A stretch of DNA of 64,000 nt, taken from contig NZ_ML014771.1 in NCBI RefSeq assembly GCF_003675895.1, positions 1 to 64,000 on the forward strand, written 5' to 3'. The notes below the pieces were generated by a model. The model saw only the letters and a list, made by a program, of their open reading frames with translations, made no database searches and was not told the DNA's origin. Below, one piece after another: positions 36,601-45,897 of this stretch. How positions within the stretch are numbered: position 1 is the first letter of the stretch; every line of letters begins with the position of its first letter. The position numbers and the translations under genes are program-made. Origin of the DNA: Parashewanella curva. GTDB taxonomy: Bacteria; Pseudomonadota; Gammaproteobacteria; Enterobacterales; Shewanellaceae.

Positions 36601-38474
36601 TTGGTAACGGTATGTTGTTGTCTCGCCACATTCGCTTACAAGCGGCGTTCAACCATATGCACATCTTCATTGATCCAAATCCGGATTCAGAAACGAGCTA
36701 TGTTGAGCGTGAGCGTTTGTTCAACCTTCCTCGTTCTACATGGGAAGATTACAACGCTGAGCTGATTTCAAAAGGTGGCGGCATTTTCTCTCGTCACGCG
36801 AAATCAATTCCACTGTCTGCTGAAATGCAGCAAATGTTGGATACAACAAAGACCAGCATGACGCCGAATGAGCTACTTAAATCACTACTTAAGATGCCAG
36901 TTGACCTAATTTGGAATGGTGGTATCGGTACTTACGTAAAAGCGACTAAAGAAACTCATGCAGAAGTGGGTGATCGTGCAAACGATGCAATTCGTGTAAA
37001 TGGTGATGAAGTTCGTGCCAAGGTAATTGGCGAGGGTGGTAACTTAGGTTGCACTCAGCTTGGTCGTATCGAATATACAGCTAACGGTGGTCGTATGAAC
37101 ACCGACTTCGTTGATAATGTGGGTGGTGTAGACTGTTCGGATAACGAAGTTAACATTAAAATCTTACTTAACTCTTTAGTGGCTGATGGTGAGTTAACGG
37201 TTAAACAACGTAACCGTGTACTAGAAGAAATGACTGAAGAAGTAAGTGAAATCGTACTTCAGGATTGCCAAGATCAGACTCGTTCAATCACTGTAACCCA
37301 GGTACGTGGAGTTGAGCAGCTTAAAGAGCAAATTCGCTTCATCCATTACCTAGAAAAAGAAGGTAAGTTAGATAGAGCATTAGAGTTCTTGCCAACAGAA
37401 GATGAACTATCTGAGCGTCTTGCTGCAGGCAAGTCCTTGACTCGCCCAGAGCTTTCGGTACTTGTTGCCTACGCTAAGATGGTATTGAAAGAGCAGTTAG
37501 TAACGCCTGAAATTACAGAAGATGAGTTGCTAAGTAAATTACTGGTTGCTTATTTCCCTAAAAAGCTTCAAGAGCAATACACTGAAAAGATGACGGCTCA
37601 CCCTCTGCGTGGTGAAATCATTGCAACTTCATTGGCTAATGAGCTTGTAAATAACATGGGACTGAACTTTGTTCAGCGTATGCAAGATGAAACCGGTGCT
37701 TCTGTAGCTGAAATTGGTATTTGTTATACGATCGCCAGCGAAGCATTTGGCCTTAATGAACTGATCAAACAGATCGACGAGTTAAATTTCGTTGTTCCTG
37801 CAATCGTTCAAGGTGAAATGCTACATCAGTTACGTCGTAACTTACGTCGTGCATGTCGTTGGTTCTTACGTCACCGTAATCGTAGCCAAAGCATTCAGCA
37901 AACGATTGAGTTCTTTAAGCCTGTTGTTGATGATTTACGTGCAAACATTAATAACTACATGACTGAAGCTGAAGTTAAAGAGCTTTCAGATGATGTTGAT
38001 GCACTTATGACTGAAAATGTACCAGTTGAAGTAGCGAAGAACATTGCTTATCTAAGTACTGTTTTCTCAGGTTTAGATATTGCTCAAATTGCGGATAACA
38101 ACGATAAGCCGTTAGCATTAATTTGTGAAACTTACTTCAGATTAGGTGCTCGCCTAGAGTTGCATTGGTTCTTAGTACAAATCACTAATCAGCCTGTGAC
38201 AAACCACTGGCAAGCCCTAGCAAGAGCAGCTTATCGTGAAGAGCTTGATTGGCAGCAACGTTCATTAACGAATGCAGTGTTGCTGGGCTGTGATCAAGAG
38301 TGTGAAGCTGAGACTATTATCACAGCTTGGATAGATGGACATCAAAAGCTCCTTGAGCGTTGGAACCACATGTTGGCTGATTTCAAGAGCTCGCAAGGTC
38401 ACGAATTTGCGAAGTTCTCTGTAGCGTTAAGGGAGTTAAGTCTCCTAGTGCTGCAATGTGAAGGTAGTAAATAA
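33642..38474 (+). CDS. gdhB: NAD-specific glutamate dehydrogenase, large (L180) type
   Basis: A 1,610-residue enzyme of the very long bacterial GDH class that oxidises glutamate to 2-oxoglutarate and ammonia with NAD. Long N-terminal regulatory ACT-like regions are followed by the catalytic part (about 780-1150): RGGKVARGGLRWSDRREDF, VGAKGGFV, and the dinucleotide region DMAGDVFGNGMLLS. NGGIGTYVKA and GEGGNLGCTQ are typical of the class. Length agrees with known members (about 1,600). SD AAGGAA. A strong terminator follows directly. Confidence 0.96.
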   Translation: MALKDAMPSVLLENVISLIHSKVPHSQAKQVEQFANHLYAHMSKDDLHARNDSDLYGAVLSLWNALNKTSVGDTHLRVFNPNQSKHGWQSTHSIIEIILPDMPFLVDSVGMLLNRMDITVHMMLHTPLAIERGEKVVSDISQIDSSNENNEKIAVFLIEIDSQTSEQEILALKKEIETVLIDVEAAVKDWQPMTDKLDSIIKELPTRPFPGSKSDLDEAIRFLDYLKNHQFTLLGYRRYTLSAVQGDLELNAEMESSLGLMNKPGQEKPKGLLLSTFSETARKEALDDKLLILTKTNSKSRVHRPAYIDYVGIKRYDESGKVIGEDRFIGLYASTLYNRSPREIPMLNEKVTRVLESSGLVPRSHDYKNLLNILENLPRDEIIQAREAELASVAQGVLEMQDRDKLKLFVRKDGFGRFLSCMVYVSKDRYNTKLRQDTQRILAQHLKSKEEVQFTTYFSESTLARTHYIVKVENNNMDVNVAAIERNLIEAARSWEDKLQAALNGSLGEEQGNALNKRYLNAFQPSYKEDVLPSSAVVDLQQLEGLSDENQLGMLFYQPQEAALNDNKVRLKLFHKDEPIHLSDVLPMLENFGLRVINERPYEVKTTDGATYWILDFLMTVQGAATENLADSQDRFQDALAQVWKKKLEDDGFNRLVLSSSLNGREVSVVRAYAKYMRQIDATFSQSYIEETFTRYPFIAELLVKMFIRKFNPKLKTRTLDKFVEQINLRLDEVSSLDDDRIIRRYLDLINATLRTNFYQEKDGQPKDYISFKFEPNLIPEMPKPLPHYEIFVYSTRIEGVHLRGGKVARGGLRWSDRREDFRTEVLGLVKAQQVKNTVIVPVGAKGGFVCKQLPTERDAFFAEGQACYRMFIRGLLDITDNIINGEVVPPVDVVRHDEDDPYLVVAADKGTATFSDIANSISEEYNFWLGDAFASGGSNGYDHKKMGITARGAWESVKRHFREFGVDCQTTDFTCVAVGDMAGDVFGNGMLLSRHIRLQAAFNHMHIFIDPNPDSETSYVERERLFNLPRSTWEDYNAELISKGGGIFSRHAKSIPLSAEMQQMLDTTKTSMTPNELLKSLLKMPVDLIWNGGIGTYVKATKETHAEVGDRANDAIRVNGDEVRAKVIGEGGNLGCTQLGRIEYTANGGRMNTDFVDNVGGVDCSDNEVNIKILLNSLVADGELTVKQRNRVLEEMTEEVSEIVLQDCQDQTRSITVTQVRGVEQLKEQIRFIHYLEKEGKLDRALEFLPTEDELSERLAAGKSLTRPELSVLVAYAKMVLKEQLVTPEITEDELLSKLLVAYFPKKLQEQYTEKMTAHPLRGEIIATSLANELVNNMGLNFVQRMQDETGASVAEIGICYTIASEAFGLNELIKQIDELNFVVPAIVQGEMLHQLRRNLRRACRWFLRHRNRSQSIQQTIEFFKPVVDDLRANINNYMTEAEVKELSDDVDALMTENVPVEVAKNIAYLSTVFSGLDIAQIADNNDKPLALICETYFRLGARLELHWFLVQITNQPVTNHWQALARAAYREELDWQQRSLTNAVLLGCDQECEAETIITAWIDGHQKLLERWNHMLADFKSSQGHEFAKFSVALRELSLLVLQCEGSK

Positions 38475-38491
38475 TAAATAAAAACAATAAT

Positions 38492-38519
38492 AGCCCTGGC
38501 GTTAGCCGGGGCTTTTTTT
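38492..38519 (+). terminator. Intrinsic terminator after gdhB
   Basis: AGCCCTGGC, loop GTTA, GCCGGGGCT and a T7 run. The 9-bp stem has one G-T pair. Confidence 0.93.
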
Positions 38520-38534
38520 GGCTGAGGAAACCCT

Positions 38535-39557
38535 ATGATTTACAATTTAGCTAAAAAGTTCATGTTCAATATGGATGCTGAAAAAGCACATGACTTAGCA
38601 TTAAGCTCGTTAAAGAAGACAGCTAACAGCCCACTAAGCTGCCTCTATAGTCAAAACTTACAGTCTGCTCCTGTAGACGTTATGGGGCTTAGTTTTCCTA
38701 ATCCTGTTGGATTGGCGGCAGGTTTAGACAAAAACGGTGAAGCAATTGATGCGTTTGCAGCTATGGGCTTTGGATTCGTCGAGGTAGGTACTGTTACGCC
38801 TAGGCCGCAACCTGGCAACGATAAGCCAAGGTTGTTTAGAATCGAAGAAGCGGAAGCAATAATTAACCGAATGGGATTCAATAACCATGGTGTTGATTAT
38901 TTAGTCAAAAATTTAATGGCTGTAAAGTCTGATATTATTGTTGGCGTTAATATTGGTAAGAATAAAGATACTCCAGTAGAGAATGGCAAAGATGATTATT
39001 TGATCTGTATGGAAAAAGTTTATCCGTATGCTTCTTATATTACTGTGAATATTTCGTCACCTAATACACCTGATCTACGATCGTTACAGTTTGGTGAATT
39101 ATTGGATGATTTGTTAATTTCTTTAAAAGAAAAACAATCCGAGCTCGAAAATAAATATCATAAGTATGTACCTTTAGCTTTAAAAATAGCACCAGATCTT
39201 GATGATCAAGAAATTAATCAAATTGCTAATTCATTGATCAAAAATAAATTTGATGCAGTGATTGCAACAAATACCACCCTAGCAAGAAAAGGTGTTGAAG
39301 GTTTAAATAATGGAAATGAAAGTGGAGGGCTTAGTGGCAAGCCTCTGACTGATGCCTCAACCTTGATTGTCCAAAAGCTTGCAGTCGCTTTGAATGGAGC
39401 TATGCCTATTATCGGAGTAGGTGGTATCTCGTCGGGACATGATGCGATGGCTAAAATTCAAGCCGGTGCAAGTTTAGTTCAAATTTATTCTGGATTTATA
39501 TATCAAGGTCCTCCATTAATTGCCGATATAGTAAAAAGATATAGATCATGTATTTAA
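38535..39557 (+). CDS. pyrD: Dihydroorotate dehydrogenase (quinone), class 2
   Basis: A 340-residue membrane-associated flavoenzyme of pyrimidine synthesis. Class 2 features are the N-terminal helical quinone-binding extension ([19 protein letters not shown]), [15 protein letters not shown], the catalytic Ser in [14 protein letters not shown], and the FMN phosphate-binding GVGGISSG and [11 protein letters not shown]. It starts immediately after the gdhB terminator with GAGG. zapC follows, as in enterobacteria. Confidence 0.97.
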   Translation: MIYNLAKKFMFNMDAEKAHDLALSSLKKTANSPLSCLYSQNLQSAPVDVMGLSFPNPVGLAAGLDKNGEAIDAFAAMGFGFVEVGTVTPRPQPGNDKPRLFRIEEAEAIINRMGFNNHGVDYLVKNLMAVKSDIIVGVNIGKNKDTPVENGKDDYLICMEKVYPYASYITVNISSPNTPDLRSLQFGELLDDLLISLKEKQSELENKYHKYVPLALKIAPDLDDQEINQIANSLIKNKFDAVIATNTTLARKGVEGLNNGNESGGLSGKPLTDASTLIVQKLAVALNGAMPIIGVGGISSGHDAMAKIQAGASLVQIYSGFIYQGPPLIADIVKRYRSCI

Positions 39558-39583
39558 TATGATCTTATTTTTGATCTAAATAT

Positions 39584-39622
39584 AAAATTGCGATCGAGTT
39601 GGATCTATTTGATCGCAATTTT
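39584..39622 (+). terminator. Hairpin after pyrD
   Basis: AAAATTGCGATC at 39584-39595 pairs with GATCGCAATTTT at 39611-39622 (12 bp) with a 15-base loop. It could act as a bidirectional terminator through the flanking A and T runs. Confidence 0.6.
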
Positions 39623-39721
39623 AAAGTTTAAGTTTTTCTTCTATAAATAAAAAATAAAGTTTTGAAACTGAATAAAATTTAGACTAATATGTTCTCGTAT
39701 ATTAACCATTAGGTAATTATT

Positions 39722-40261
39722 ATGTTATTTATGCCAAAAAGGGATTGGCAGTGGAAATATAATGATGAACATGAAGTATTAAGTGTCTTGCTTGGTGATG
39801 AGGTTGAATTTCTAACACCATATTCTAAAAAGCAATTGATACCAGATGCGCTAATGGACGTTAAATTTGATGTAACACATGCTAAGTTCTATCTAGATCT
39901 AATAGATAGATTACAGAGGGCACTTAAAACATCTGATGCTGGGTTAGTTCAAATAGTGCTGAATGCAACCGCTGCGCACTTCATGTTACAGTCACAAATG
40001 CCAAAGTCTTGGTTTTTCAAACCAAGTAGTACTTGTGTGTTTAGTGAAAACGGTAAAGTTTTTACACTAAGAACTGAAATGAACAATGAGACGCTATTAG
40101 TGTTAGCCGTTGATGCTGGCCTGCAGTCCACTTGTGTCATGGTTTTATCAGCTGAATGTGCTGTTTCTGATAAAAAAACTCTAAAACAGTTTGATGTTAT
40201 TAAAGTTATGAATGACCGTTTGTCACCACTTCAAGCTCAAAAACATACTGCAGCAGCCTAA
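39722..40261 (+). CDS. zapC: Cell-division protein ZapC
   Basis: A 179-residue protein matching ZapC, a cytoplasmic factor that binds FtsZ and promotes filament bundling. Conserved pieces are DWQWKYNDEHEVL, QMPKSWFF, and VIKVMNDRLSPLQ near the C-terminus. The position directly after pyrD is the same as in E. coli. ATG 39722 is preceded by an AGGT element; ATG 39731 is an alternative. Confidence 0.9.
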   Translation: MLFMPKRDWQWKYNDEHEVLSVLLGDEVEFLTPYSKKQLIPDALMDVKFDVTHAKFYLDLIDRLQRALKTSDAGLVQIVLNATAAHFMLQSQMPKSWFFKPSSTCVFSENGKVFTLRTEMNNETLLVLAVDAGLQSTCVMVLSAECAVSDKKTLKQFDVIKVMNDRLSPLQAQKHTAAA

Positions 40262-40533
40262 TAGTATTTATAAAAGTTCCCTAGCTGCTGCATTTACTTC
40301 TATTAATCTTCTTTAATTCCTTTTACAAAATTATTCATCAAATATTCAATCACTTACTAATTTTCTCTTTTTGTTTCAGCCCTCATTCAATTTACTTAAT
40401 TTAATCTAGTTCCCTTTCACATAATGTAATATCAGGTTAAGAGAGCCTATGTTGTCATTTAGATTCAGTGATGTTTCAACGATTATCTGAATTCAAAGCA
40501 GTATCAACATTATGGTTAAGTTACTGAGGTATA
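40262..40533. other. Promoter region of the peptide transporter gene
   Basis: A 272-bp AT-rich gap with no gene or clear structure. It must contain the downstream promoter, but I cannot pick out convincing -35/-10 boxes. Confidence 0.4.
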
Positions 40534-42042
40534 ATGCCAATGTCAGAGAGTAGTCAGCAACCTGTAAGTAAAACACGATCTTTTGCCACAATATGTTTAA
40601 TCGAAGTGTGGGAACGCTTCGGTTTTTACGGAATGCAGGCGTTAATCATTTATTTTATGATCCAACGCTTAGGCTTTGAAGATAGCCGTGCCAACCTTGT
40701 TTGGAGTGCCGCAGCCGCACTTATCTATGTATCCCCAGCTATCGGTGGTTGGGTTGGTGACCAAATATTGGGAACTAAACGCACCATGACTTTGGGGGCT
40801 ATTATCCTCAGCGTCGGTTATGGGTTAATGACGATTCCAACTTCGAATACTTGGTTTCTATTTTATTCCCTAGGCGTAATTGTTGTAGGTAATGGTTTAT
40901 TTAAACCTAATGCCGGTAATATTGTACGTATGATTTACCATGGTGATGATTCCAAAATAGATAGTGCGTTCACTATTTATTATATGGCGGTTAATGTTGG
41001 TTCTACGGTTTCGATGCTGCTTTCACCTCTCATTAAAGAGATATTATCTAAAAAATATGGGGTTGATATAGGTTGGCACGGTGCTTTTAGTGTGTCATGT
41101 GTGGGGTTGATAATTGGTTTAGCACAATACTTCGCAATGAAACCTTCATTACAACTATATGGTTCAGAACCCGATCAAAATCCCGTCAATTTGATGAGTT
41201 TGATTGCTGTTTTAGCTATGTCAGGAGTAACGATTGTCGCATCAGCTTATATTTTGAATTATGAATCTTTAGCTCGATTGTTCGTATATGGCGCAATTTT
41301 GGTGATTTTAGGTATCTTCATTTATTTAATTTCTAAGAGTGAGCATAAAGAAAAAGCTGGTTTAATCGTTGCGCTAATTCTTACTGTTCAAACTGTATTT
41401 TTCTTCGTGTTCTATCAGCAAATGTCAACTTCACTGGCTTTATTTGCCTTGCGAAATGTTGATGCAAACTTCTATCTGTTTGGTTATAAGCTGTGGACTT
41501 GGCAACCTGCGCAGTTTATGGCATTGAATCCGATTTGGATTATGTTACTAAGTCCATTACTTGCTTGGTTGTACAACTGGGTACATAACAAAAATATCAA
41601 TTTCCCAATAGCAGTTAAGTTTATGCTTGGTTTTGTAGTTGTTGCTATAGGTTTCTTTATTTTTGGTTTCGCAGGTGAATATGCCGTAGCGGGTAAGACC
41701 TCTTCTTGGGTGATGATATGGGGCTACGGTGCATATTCATTAGGTGAGTTATTAGTGTCAGGGCTAGGTCTCGCAATGATTGCTCGTTATGCACCTGCAC
41801 GAATGGCTGGATTCATGATGGGGGCTTATTTTGTAGCTTCAGGCAGTTCACAATATCTGGGTGGTATTGTAGCAAACTTTGCTAGTGTACCTAAAAACCT
41901 TACGGATCCTTTGCAGTCTTTGCCGATTTATACCGATTTATTTACTAAGCTAGGTATTGCCGCAGTTGTTTGTACTTTAATTTCTCTGGCCTTGTTACCT
42001 AAAATGAATCAGTTGACTAAAGAGCATCAAGCTCATAATTGA
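40534..42042 (+). CDS. POT-family proton-dependent peptide transporter
   Basis: A 502-residue membrane protein of the PTR2/POT family, which takes up di- and tripeptides with protons. The ExxERF motif is present as EVWERFGFYG near residue 26, and GNGLFKPNAGNIV is the PTR2 signature. About 14 hydrophobic segments fit bacterial POT proteins such as DtpA. ATG codons at 40534 and 40540 are both possible; the second has better spacing from GAGG. Confidence 0.93.
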   Translation: MPMSESSQQPVSKTRSFATICLIEVWERFGFYGMQALIIYFMIQRLGFEDSRANLVWSAAAALIYVSPAIGGWVGDQILGTKRTMTLGAIILSVGYGLMTIPTSNTWFLFYSLGVIVVGNGLFKPNAGNIVRMIYHGDDSKIDSAFTIYYMAVNVGSTVSMLLSPLIKEILSKKYGVDIGWHGAFSVSCVGLIIGLAQYFAMKPSLQLYGSEPDQNPVNLMSLIAVLAMSGVTIVASAYILNYESLARLFVYGAILVILGIFIYLISKSEHKEKAGLIVALILTVQTVFFFVFYQQMSTSLALFALRNVDANFYLFGYKLWTWQPAQFMALNPIWIMLLSPLLAWLYNWVHNKNINFPIAVKFMLGFVVVAIGFFIFGFAGEYAVAGKTSSWVMIWGYGAYSLGELLVSGLGLAMIARYAPARMAGFMMGAYFVASGSSQYLGGIVANFASVPKNLTDPLQSLPIYTDLFTKLGIAAVVCTLISLALLPKMNQLTKEHQAHN

Positions 42043-42103
42043 ATAACATCCATTGATGTCATGCCATAGCCACGTTATGTGGCTATTATCCAAGCCAATA
42101 ATT

Positions 42104-42132
42104 TTAAGAGAGTTTTGTAGCAACTCTCTTAA
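42104..42132. terminator. Hairpin between convergent genes
   Basis: TTAAGAGAGTT and AACTCTCTTAA form an 11-bp perfect stem with a 7-base loop, lying between the transporter and the convergent M28 peptidase gene. The T-tract is weak, so termination is plausible rather than certain. Confidence 0.5.
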
Positions 42133-42181
42133 TATGTTGGAAATTGGTAATTTTTTTATAAAGAATAATGGTCGGTTTTCG

Positions 42182-43246
42182 CTAGGGTTTACCCAGTAAA
42201 AACTGAGTTAATAATGTGACATTTGATTGCATTTGTAGTTTTATGTGACTTTCTAATCTAGGGATCAACTGCTTAGCTTGATCAAATTTCGTGTGCCAGA
42301 TTTTCCCCCAGTGTTTTTCTTTATTTCGATCACAACTGGCCATATTGCTATTGTCAAAGCAAGTCCAGTAATCTGGGTGAGACGTCTGAGAATAGCCGTC
42401 TTTGCCAGACTCTCCATCTATTGAAAAGTTAGTTGCTTCGATATATGCGATAGGGATACCAATACAAGCGAATGGAGAATGATCTGACCAACTGCCTGTT
42501 TCACCTTCAGGAAACTCAGGAGTTTTTGGATGTAAATCATAGCCTCTAGCTAATTTTACGCTTTTTGATTTTTTGATGAGTTCATTTCTTAACCAAGTGT
42601 CAAAGGTATACTTGGAATTATCACCATTACAGTGATAAGGCTTAGAGTGAGCACTATGGATGTATAGGTGATCACCGCCAGCCACAGTATCTAAGTTAAT
42701 CATTCCAGTTAGATGATTAGGCTTAAGAGTTTCAACGTAAGCTTTAGAGCCATTAAGGCCGACTTCCTCAGCGCCAAATGCTACAAATTTAACACTGTAA
42801 TATGGCGTTGTTTTTTGCAGTGCTTTTGCTACTGCTAATAGGCTAGCTATCCCTGATGCATTATCAGTAAAACCTGTAGAACCTGTATTATGTCCTATTG
42901 CATCGAAATGGGCTCCTATTACGATGGTTTTAGGCGAATGTCCTTGTTTGAATACTTCTAAGTTCATTGATGAAAGAGATTGCTTTCTAAGCTTAAAATC
43001 AAATGGTTGCTCTTTTACTTGGTAACCTAACTTTTCAAATTCACTTTTTATCCAAAAAGCTGCTTGTTGCTCACCTTTGCTACCAGCAAATCTATCACCG
43101 AATTTTTTGGTTAGTGTTAGCATAGAGCTCCAAGCGTAGTCATTGGCAATAACTTGAGGTGAAATGGCCATTAGTCCTGTTGCCATAACACCAATAATAG
43201 AGCCTTTTAAGCTTAATTTATTTTTTATATGCATTGTAACGTTCAC
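42182..43246 (-). CDS. Exported M28-family zinc aminopeptidase
   Basis: A 354-residue M28 peptidase. The signal peptide (hydrophobic residues about 14-35, ending VIAND) places it in the periplasm or outside. Zinc ligands and catalytic residues are visible: GAHFDAIG (His, Asp), the bridging Asp in GFTDNASG, the Glu pair in GAEEVGLNGS, Asp in MINLDTVAGG, and SDHSPFACIG (His). It is likely to release N-terminal amino acids from extracellular peptides. Several cysteines in the C-terminal part (YHCNGD, WTCFDN, ASCDR) suggest disulphides. Confidence 0.92.
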   Translation of the reverse strand: MNVTMHIKNKLSLKGSIIGVMATGLMAISPQVIANDYAWSSMLTLTKKFGDRFAGSKGEQQAAFWIKSEFEKLGYQVKEQPFDFKLRKQSLSSMNLEVFKQGHSPKTIVIGAHFDAIGHNTGSTGFTDNASGIASLLAVAKALQKTTPYYSVKFVAFGAEEVGLNGSKAYVETLKPNHLTGMINLDTVAGGDHLYIHSAHSKPYHCNGDNSKYTFDTWLRNELIKKSKSVKLARGYDLHPKTPEFPEGETGSWSDHSPFACIGIPIAYIEATNFSIDGESGKDGYSQTSHPDYWTCFDNSNMASCDRNKEKHWGKIWHTKFDQAKQLIPRLESHIKLQMQSNVTLLTQFLLGKP

Positions 43247-43337
43247 TTGCTTTTTAGTTTTTGTTCTTGTGGAATATTGGAGTTAATACTCCATTGGTGC
43301 GGTACAATACTACATAGCGCTTTAAAATCGAATTAAT

Positions 43338-43853
43338 TTATAAAGTAAGCAAATATCGATTGTGAAGTACTCCATCATGATTAACTTGAGTCTGAAACTC
43401 AAAGCCAAGCTTTTGCAAGACAATAGAAGAGCCAGTATTCTGAACATCGACATCACCCAACACTTCCTTAAATTGTAAGTGATGTTTAGCGTAGTCAATA
43501 CAAGCTTTACCGGCTTCAGTAGCAAGTCCCTTCCCCCAATATTCGGGCAATAGACGATATCCTATATCATTGGCTTGAACTGCTGGATGAGTTTCAAATT
43601 TAAAACCACAAAAGCCAATGACTTTACCAGTAGCTTTATATTCCACTGCCCAGCGTGCATAACCGTTGCTTTTATACTCTGTAAGCCAAATGTCTTTAAT
43701 GACTTGTTCGGCATCTTCAATTGAGCGCATTTGATCATCAGGAACAAACCGAATTACATCAGCATTGCTGTTGAACTCGAAAACATCGGCTGCATCGCTT
43801 AAACAAAACTCTCGAATGATTAGCCTTGGAGTTTCGGTGATTATTTTTGTCAT
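43338..43853 (-). CDS. GNAT N-acetyltransferase (RimJ/RimL type)
   Basis: A 171-residue GNAT protein: TPRLIIREFCLSDAADVFEF at the N-terminus, the acetyl-CoA loop in LLPEYWGKGLATEAGKACIDYA and the C-terminal NTGSSIVLQKLGFEFQ are typical of the RimJ/RimL branch, which acetylates protein N-termini or small amines. The substrate is unknown. It is transcribed with its neighbours on the minus strand, separated by 17 bp from the lipoprotein gene upstream. Confidence 0.93.
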   Translation of the reverse strand: MTKIITETPRLIIREFCLSDAADVFEFNSNADVIRFVPDDQMRSIEDAEQVIKDIWLTEYKSNGYARWAVEYKATGKVIGFCGFKFETHPAVQANDIGYRLLPEYWGKGLATEAGKACIDYAKHHLQFKEVLGDVDVQNTGSSIVLQKLGFEFQTQVNHDGVLHNRYLLTL

Positions 43854-43870
43854 AGTAATCCTATTATTTA

Positions 43871-44296
43871 TTATCTCTGGTCAAATATTATCTTGGTAAC
43901 TAACCATTTGTTATTTTCTTTATTGACGGCTAATAAACGAGTATCAAACCAAGGCCTGTCATTTCTCGTTCCTGTCATTTTCATACGGATTTTAACTTCA
44001 CCGTCCATTTTACGGAAAAAATCAATATCGATTTCTTGTACTTCAAGTTGGACGTCATGGAGTGGGAGATTAAGTACATGCCGTTGTACGGCAGAAGCAA
44101 TGTGGTAGTGCTTCAGTAACTGTTTTAAATCGTGACCGGAGAACTTCTGTGTCTCAGTTACACTCTGATCAATATAAAGAGCCTTTAAAAAATGGTATGC
44201 AGCATACTCAGGGTTATTAGGGTTAAAGATAGTGCTTTCTTTGTCTGGGCTACAAGCACAGATCAAAAAGACTACAAAGATCGAGATCCATCGCAT
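43871..44296 (-). CDS. Putative lipoprotein
   Basis: A 141-residue protein with a lipoprotein signal (MRWISIFVVFLICAC; lipobox ICAC with the modified Cys at residue 15), then SPDKES. The Ser at +2 suggests outer-membrane sorting. The rest is a compact alpha/beta domain resembling the NTF2-like or DUF4878 type (LLAVNKENNKWLVTKIIF), which is a weak impression. Function unknown. Confidence 0.8.
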   Translation of the reverse strand: MRWISIFVVFLICACSPDKESTIFNPNNPEYAAYHFLKALYIDQSVTETQKFSGHDLKQLLKHYHIASAVQRHVLNLPLHDVQLEVQEIDIDFFRKMDGEVKIRMKMTGTRNDRPWFDTRLLAVNKENNKWLVTKIIFDQR

Positions 44297-44391
44297 GATA
44301 AAACTAGGGTGTCCTTAGGAAAACTACCGTTATATTACATCGCGTACGTTAAGGCAATGTCCGTTTATGTGTTATTTTTGAAAAACATAAG

Positions 44392-44414
44392 TTATCCACA
44401 AAACCTGTGAACAA
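44392..44414. promoter_or_regulatory. DnaA-box-like pair
   Basis: TTATCCACA (44392-44400) is a perfect consensus DnaA box. TGTGAACAA (44406-44414), the inverse of TTGTTCACA, resembles a second box. They lie between the divergent lipoprotein and dioxygenase genes. Whether DnaA binds here is untested. Confidence 0.45.
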
Positions 44415-44546
44415 CTTTGTTGGTTACTTTTAATAACTTTTCTAAGTCTTTAATGTCGTTATGATTATAAGGCTGGTTAAAATTTGTCTCATTTGCTCAT
44501 TTAGCTTAGTATCTACATTACTATCTAAGTTGTTAGAGAGGTAAGC

Positions 44547-45404
44547 ATGTCGTTCAAAACGTTTTCTGATCTAAACTGCCCCGAAGACATAAAGCGATCG
44601 TTTAATGAGCATGGTTTCGTCGTTTTCGATGATTTTTACACAGAAAACGAATGTCAGGCTTTGATTGATCGAATGCGTTATCTGGTCGATACAAGAGATA
44701 CAACTAATTTAGGTACTTTTTTAACCATTAAAGATAAAGGGCATGATGATAATCATTTCCTACTAGATTCGGGCGATAAGATTAGCTTTTTCTTAGAGAA
44801 AACGGCAAAAGCTGAAGATGTTGCCACTAAACAAGGTATTTTTGACAACTTAAACAAGGTAGGTCACGCACTGCATGATCTTGATCCTGTGTTTGATAAC
44901 TTTTCCAGAAAACCAGAGCTAGAGCAGTTGGTACACATTTTAGGAAATACCAACCCTATTTTATTGCAATCTATGTTTATTTTTAAATCTGCCAAAGTTG
45001 GTGGGGAAGTGGTACCTCATCAAGATGGTGGATTTTTATTTACTGAACCAGAATCAGTAACTGGCTTTTGGGTCGCATTACAAGATGCAAATATTAATAA
45101 TGGTTGTTTATTGGTTGAGGATGGTGGACACAAAGGGCCATTACGACATAGGTACTTTGAGCAAAATAATAAGCTAGAAAGTGAGCAACTTGATAACGCG
45201 CCTTTTTCTGAACTGACATTACCACTAGAAGTTAAGCAGGGTTCGTTAATAGCATTTCACGGCCGCCTTCCTCATGCCAGTTGCGCTAATGTGAGTGACA
45301 AATCACGATACGCCTACGCAATGCACATCATAAATGGTGACTGTCATTATCCAGAAGATAACTGGTTAAAACGCAGTGATGAATTACCACTGCGAGGGTT
45401 CTAA
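44547..45404 (+). CDS. Phytanoyl-CoA dioxygenase family protein
   Basis: A 285-residue Fe(II)/2-oxoglutarate-dependent oxygenase of the PhyH family. The metal triad is visible as His-x-Asp in VPHQDGGFLF and the distal His in HGRLPHAS, followed by the Arg in KSRYAYAMH that would bind 2-oxoglutarate. The substrate is unknown. A GAGAGG element precedes the ATG. It converges with the DUF2789 gene, and the two stops abut. Confidence 0.9.
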   Translation: MSFKTFSDLNCPEDIKRSFNEHGFVVFDDFYTENECQALIDRMRYLVDTRDTTNLGTFLTIKDKGHDDNHFLLDSGDKISFFLEKTAKAEDVATKQGIFDNLNKVGHALHDLDPVFDNFSRKPELEQLVHILGNTNPILLQSMFIFKSAKVGGEVVPHQDGGFLFTEPESVTGFWVALQDANINNGCLLVEDGGHKGPLRHRYFEQNNKLESEQLDNAPFSELTLPLEVKQGSLIAFHGRLPHASCANVSDKSRYAYAMHIINGDCHYPEDNWLKRSDELPLRGF

Positions 45405-45638
45405 TTACTTATGCATGAGCACACTCAGTTGCTCAACGATTGGTTCCCAATCTGCATCACTTGAAATCATTTCATTAAGCATGTTTGCCTGAGATTGATT
45501 CCAACATTTTGCTTTAGCTAGTTCGACATTCTGGGGAATGGGACTATTTCTATGAATAAAACCGTCAATAGCGAATTGAGAACCCTCTAGACCTAGTTGT
45601 TCGAATAGTGAAGAGAGGGTATGAATTGGTGCTTCCAT
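45405..45638 (-). CDS. DUF2789 family protein
   Basis: A 77-residue protein that fits DUF2789: HTLSSLFEQLGLEGSQFAID, CWNQSQANML and DADWEPIVEQL. Function unknown. It is divergent from the valine degradation cluster and shares its upstream region. Confidence 0.85.
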   Translation of the reverse strand: MEAPIHTLSSLFEQLGLEGSQFAIDGFIHRNSPIPQNVELAKAKCWNQSQANMLNEMISSDADWEPIVEQLSVLMHK

Positions 45639-45798
45639 ATCAGTACCTCTAATAAAGAATGGGATTCACAGTAATTTACTGTAGAACAAACAATCTCTGC
45701 CTATTTAACTAAAAAGTCAACTCTAAAAAACTTGGCATGTAAAAACTTAATGACAAACGAAACTACAAAAACTTCTCATCTGACCAAAAAAGACTTGC

Positions 45799-45814
45799 TT
45801 TACGTTAGCGTAAA
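45799..45814. promoter_or_regulatory. LiuR-like palindromic operator upstream of ivdA
   Basis: TTTACGTTAGCGTAAA is a near-perfect 16-bp palindrome located 84 bp before the ivdA start. Branched-chain amino-acid catabolic genes in Shewanella and relatives are controlled by the MerR-family repressor LiuR, whose sites have this TTTACG...CGTAAA form. The attribution is by resemblance. Confidence 0.65.
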
Positions 45815-45897
45815 CGTCACATTAGTAGCTAAAATTTATTAACCCTATATGAATTTATCCTTGGCTTTTACTGAAAAAGTTGAGGAAAGGAGTTGAA

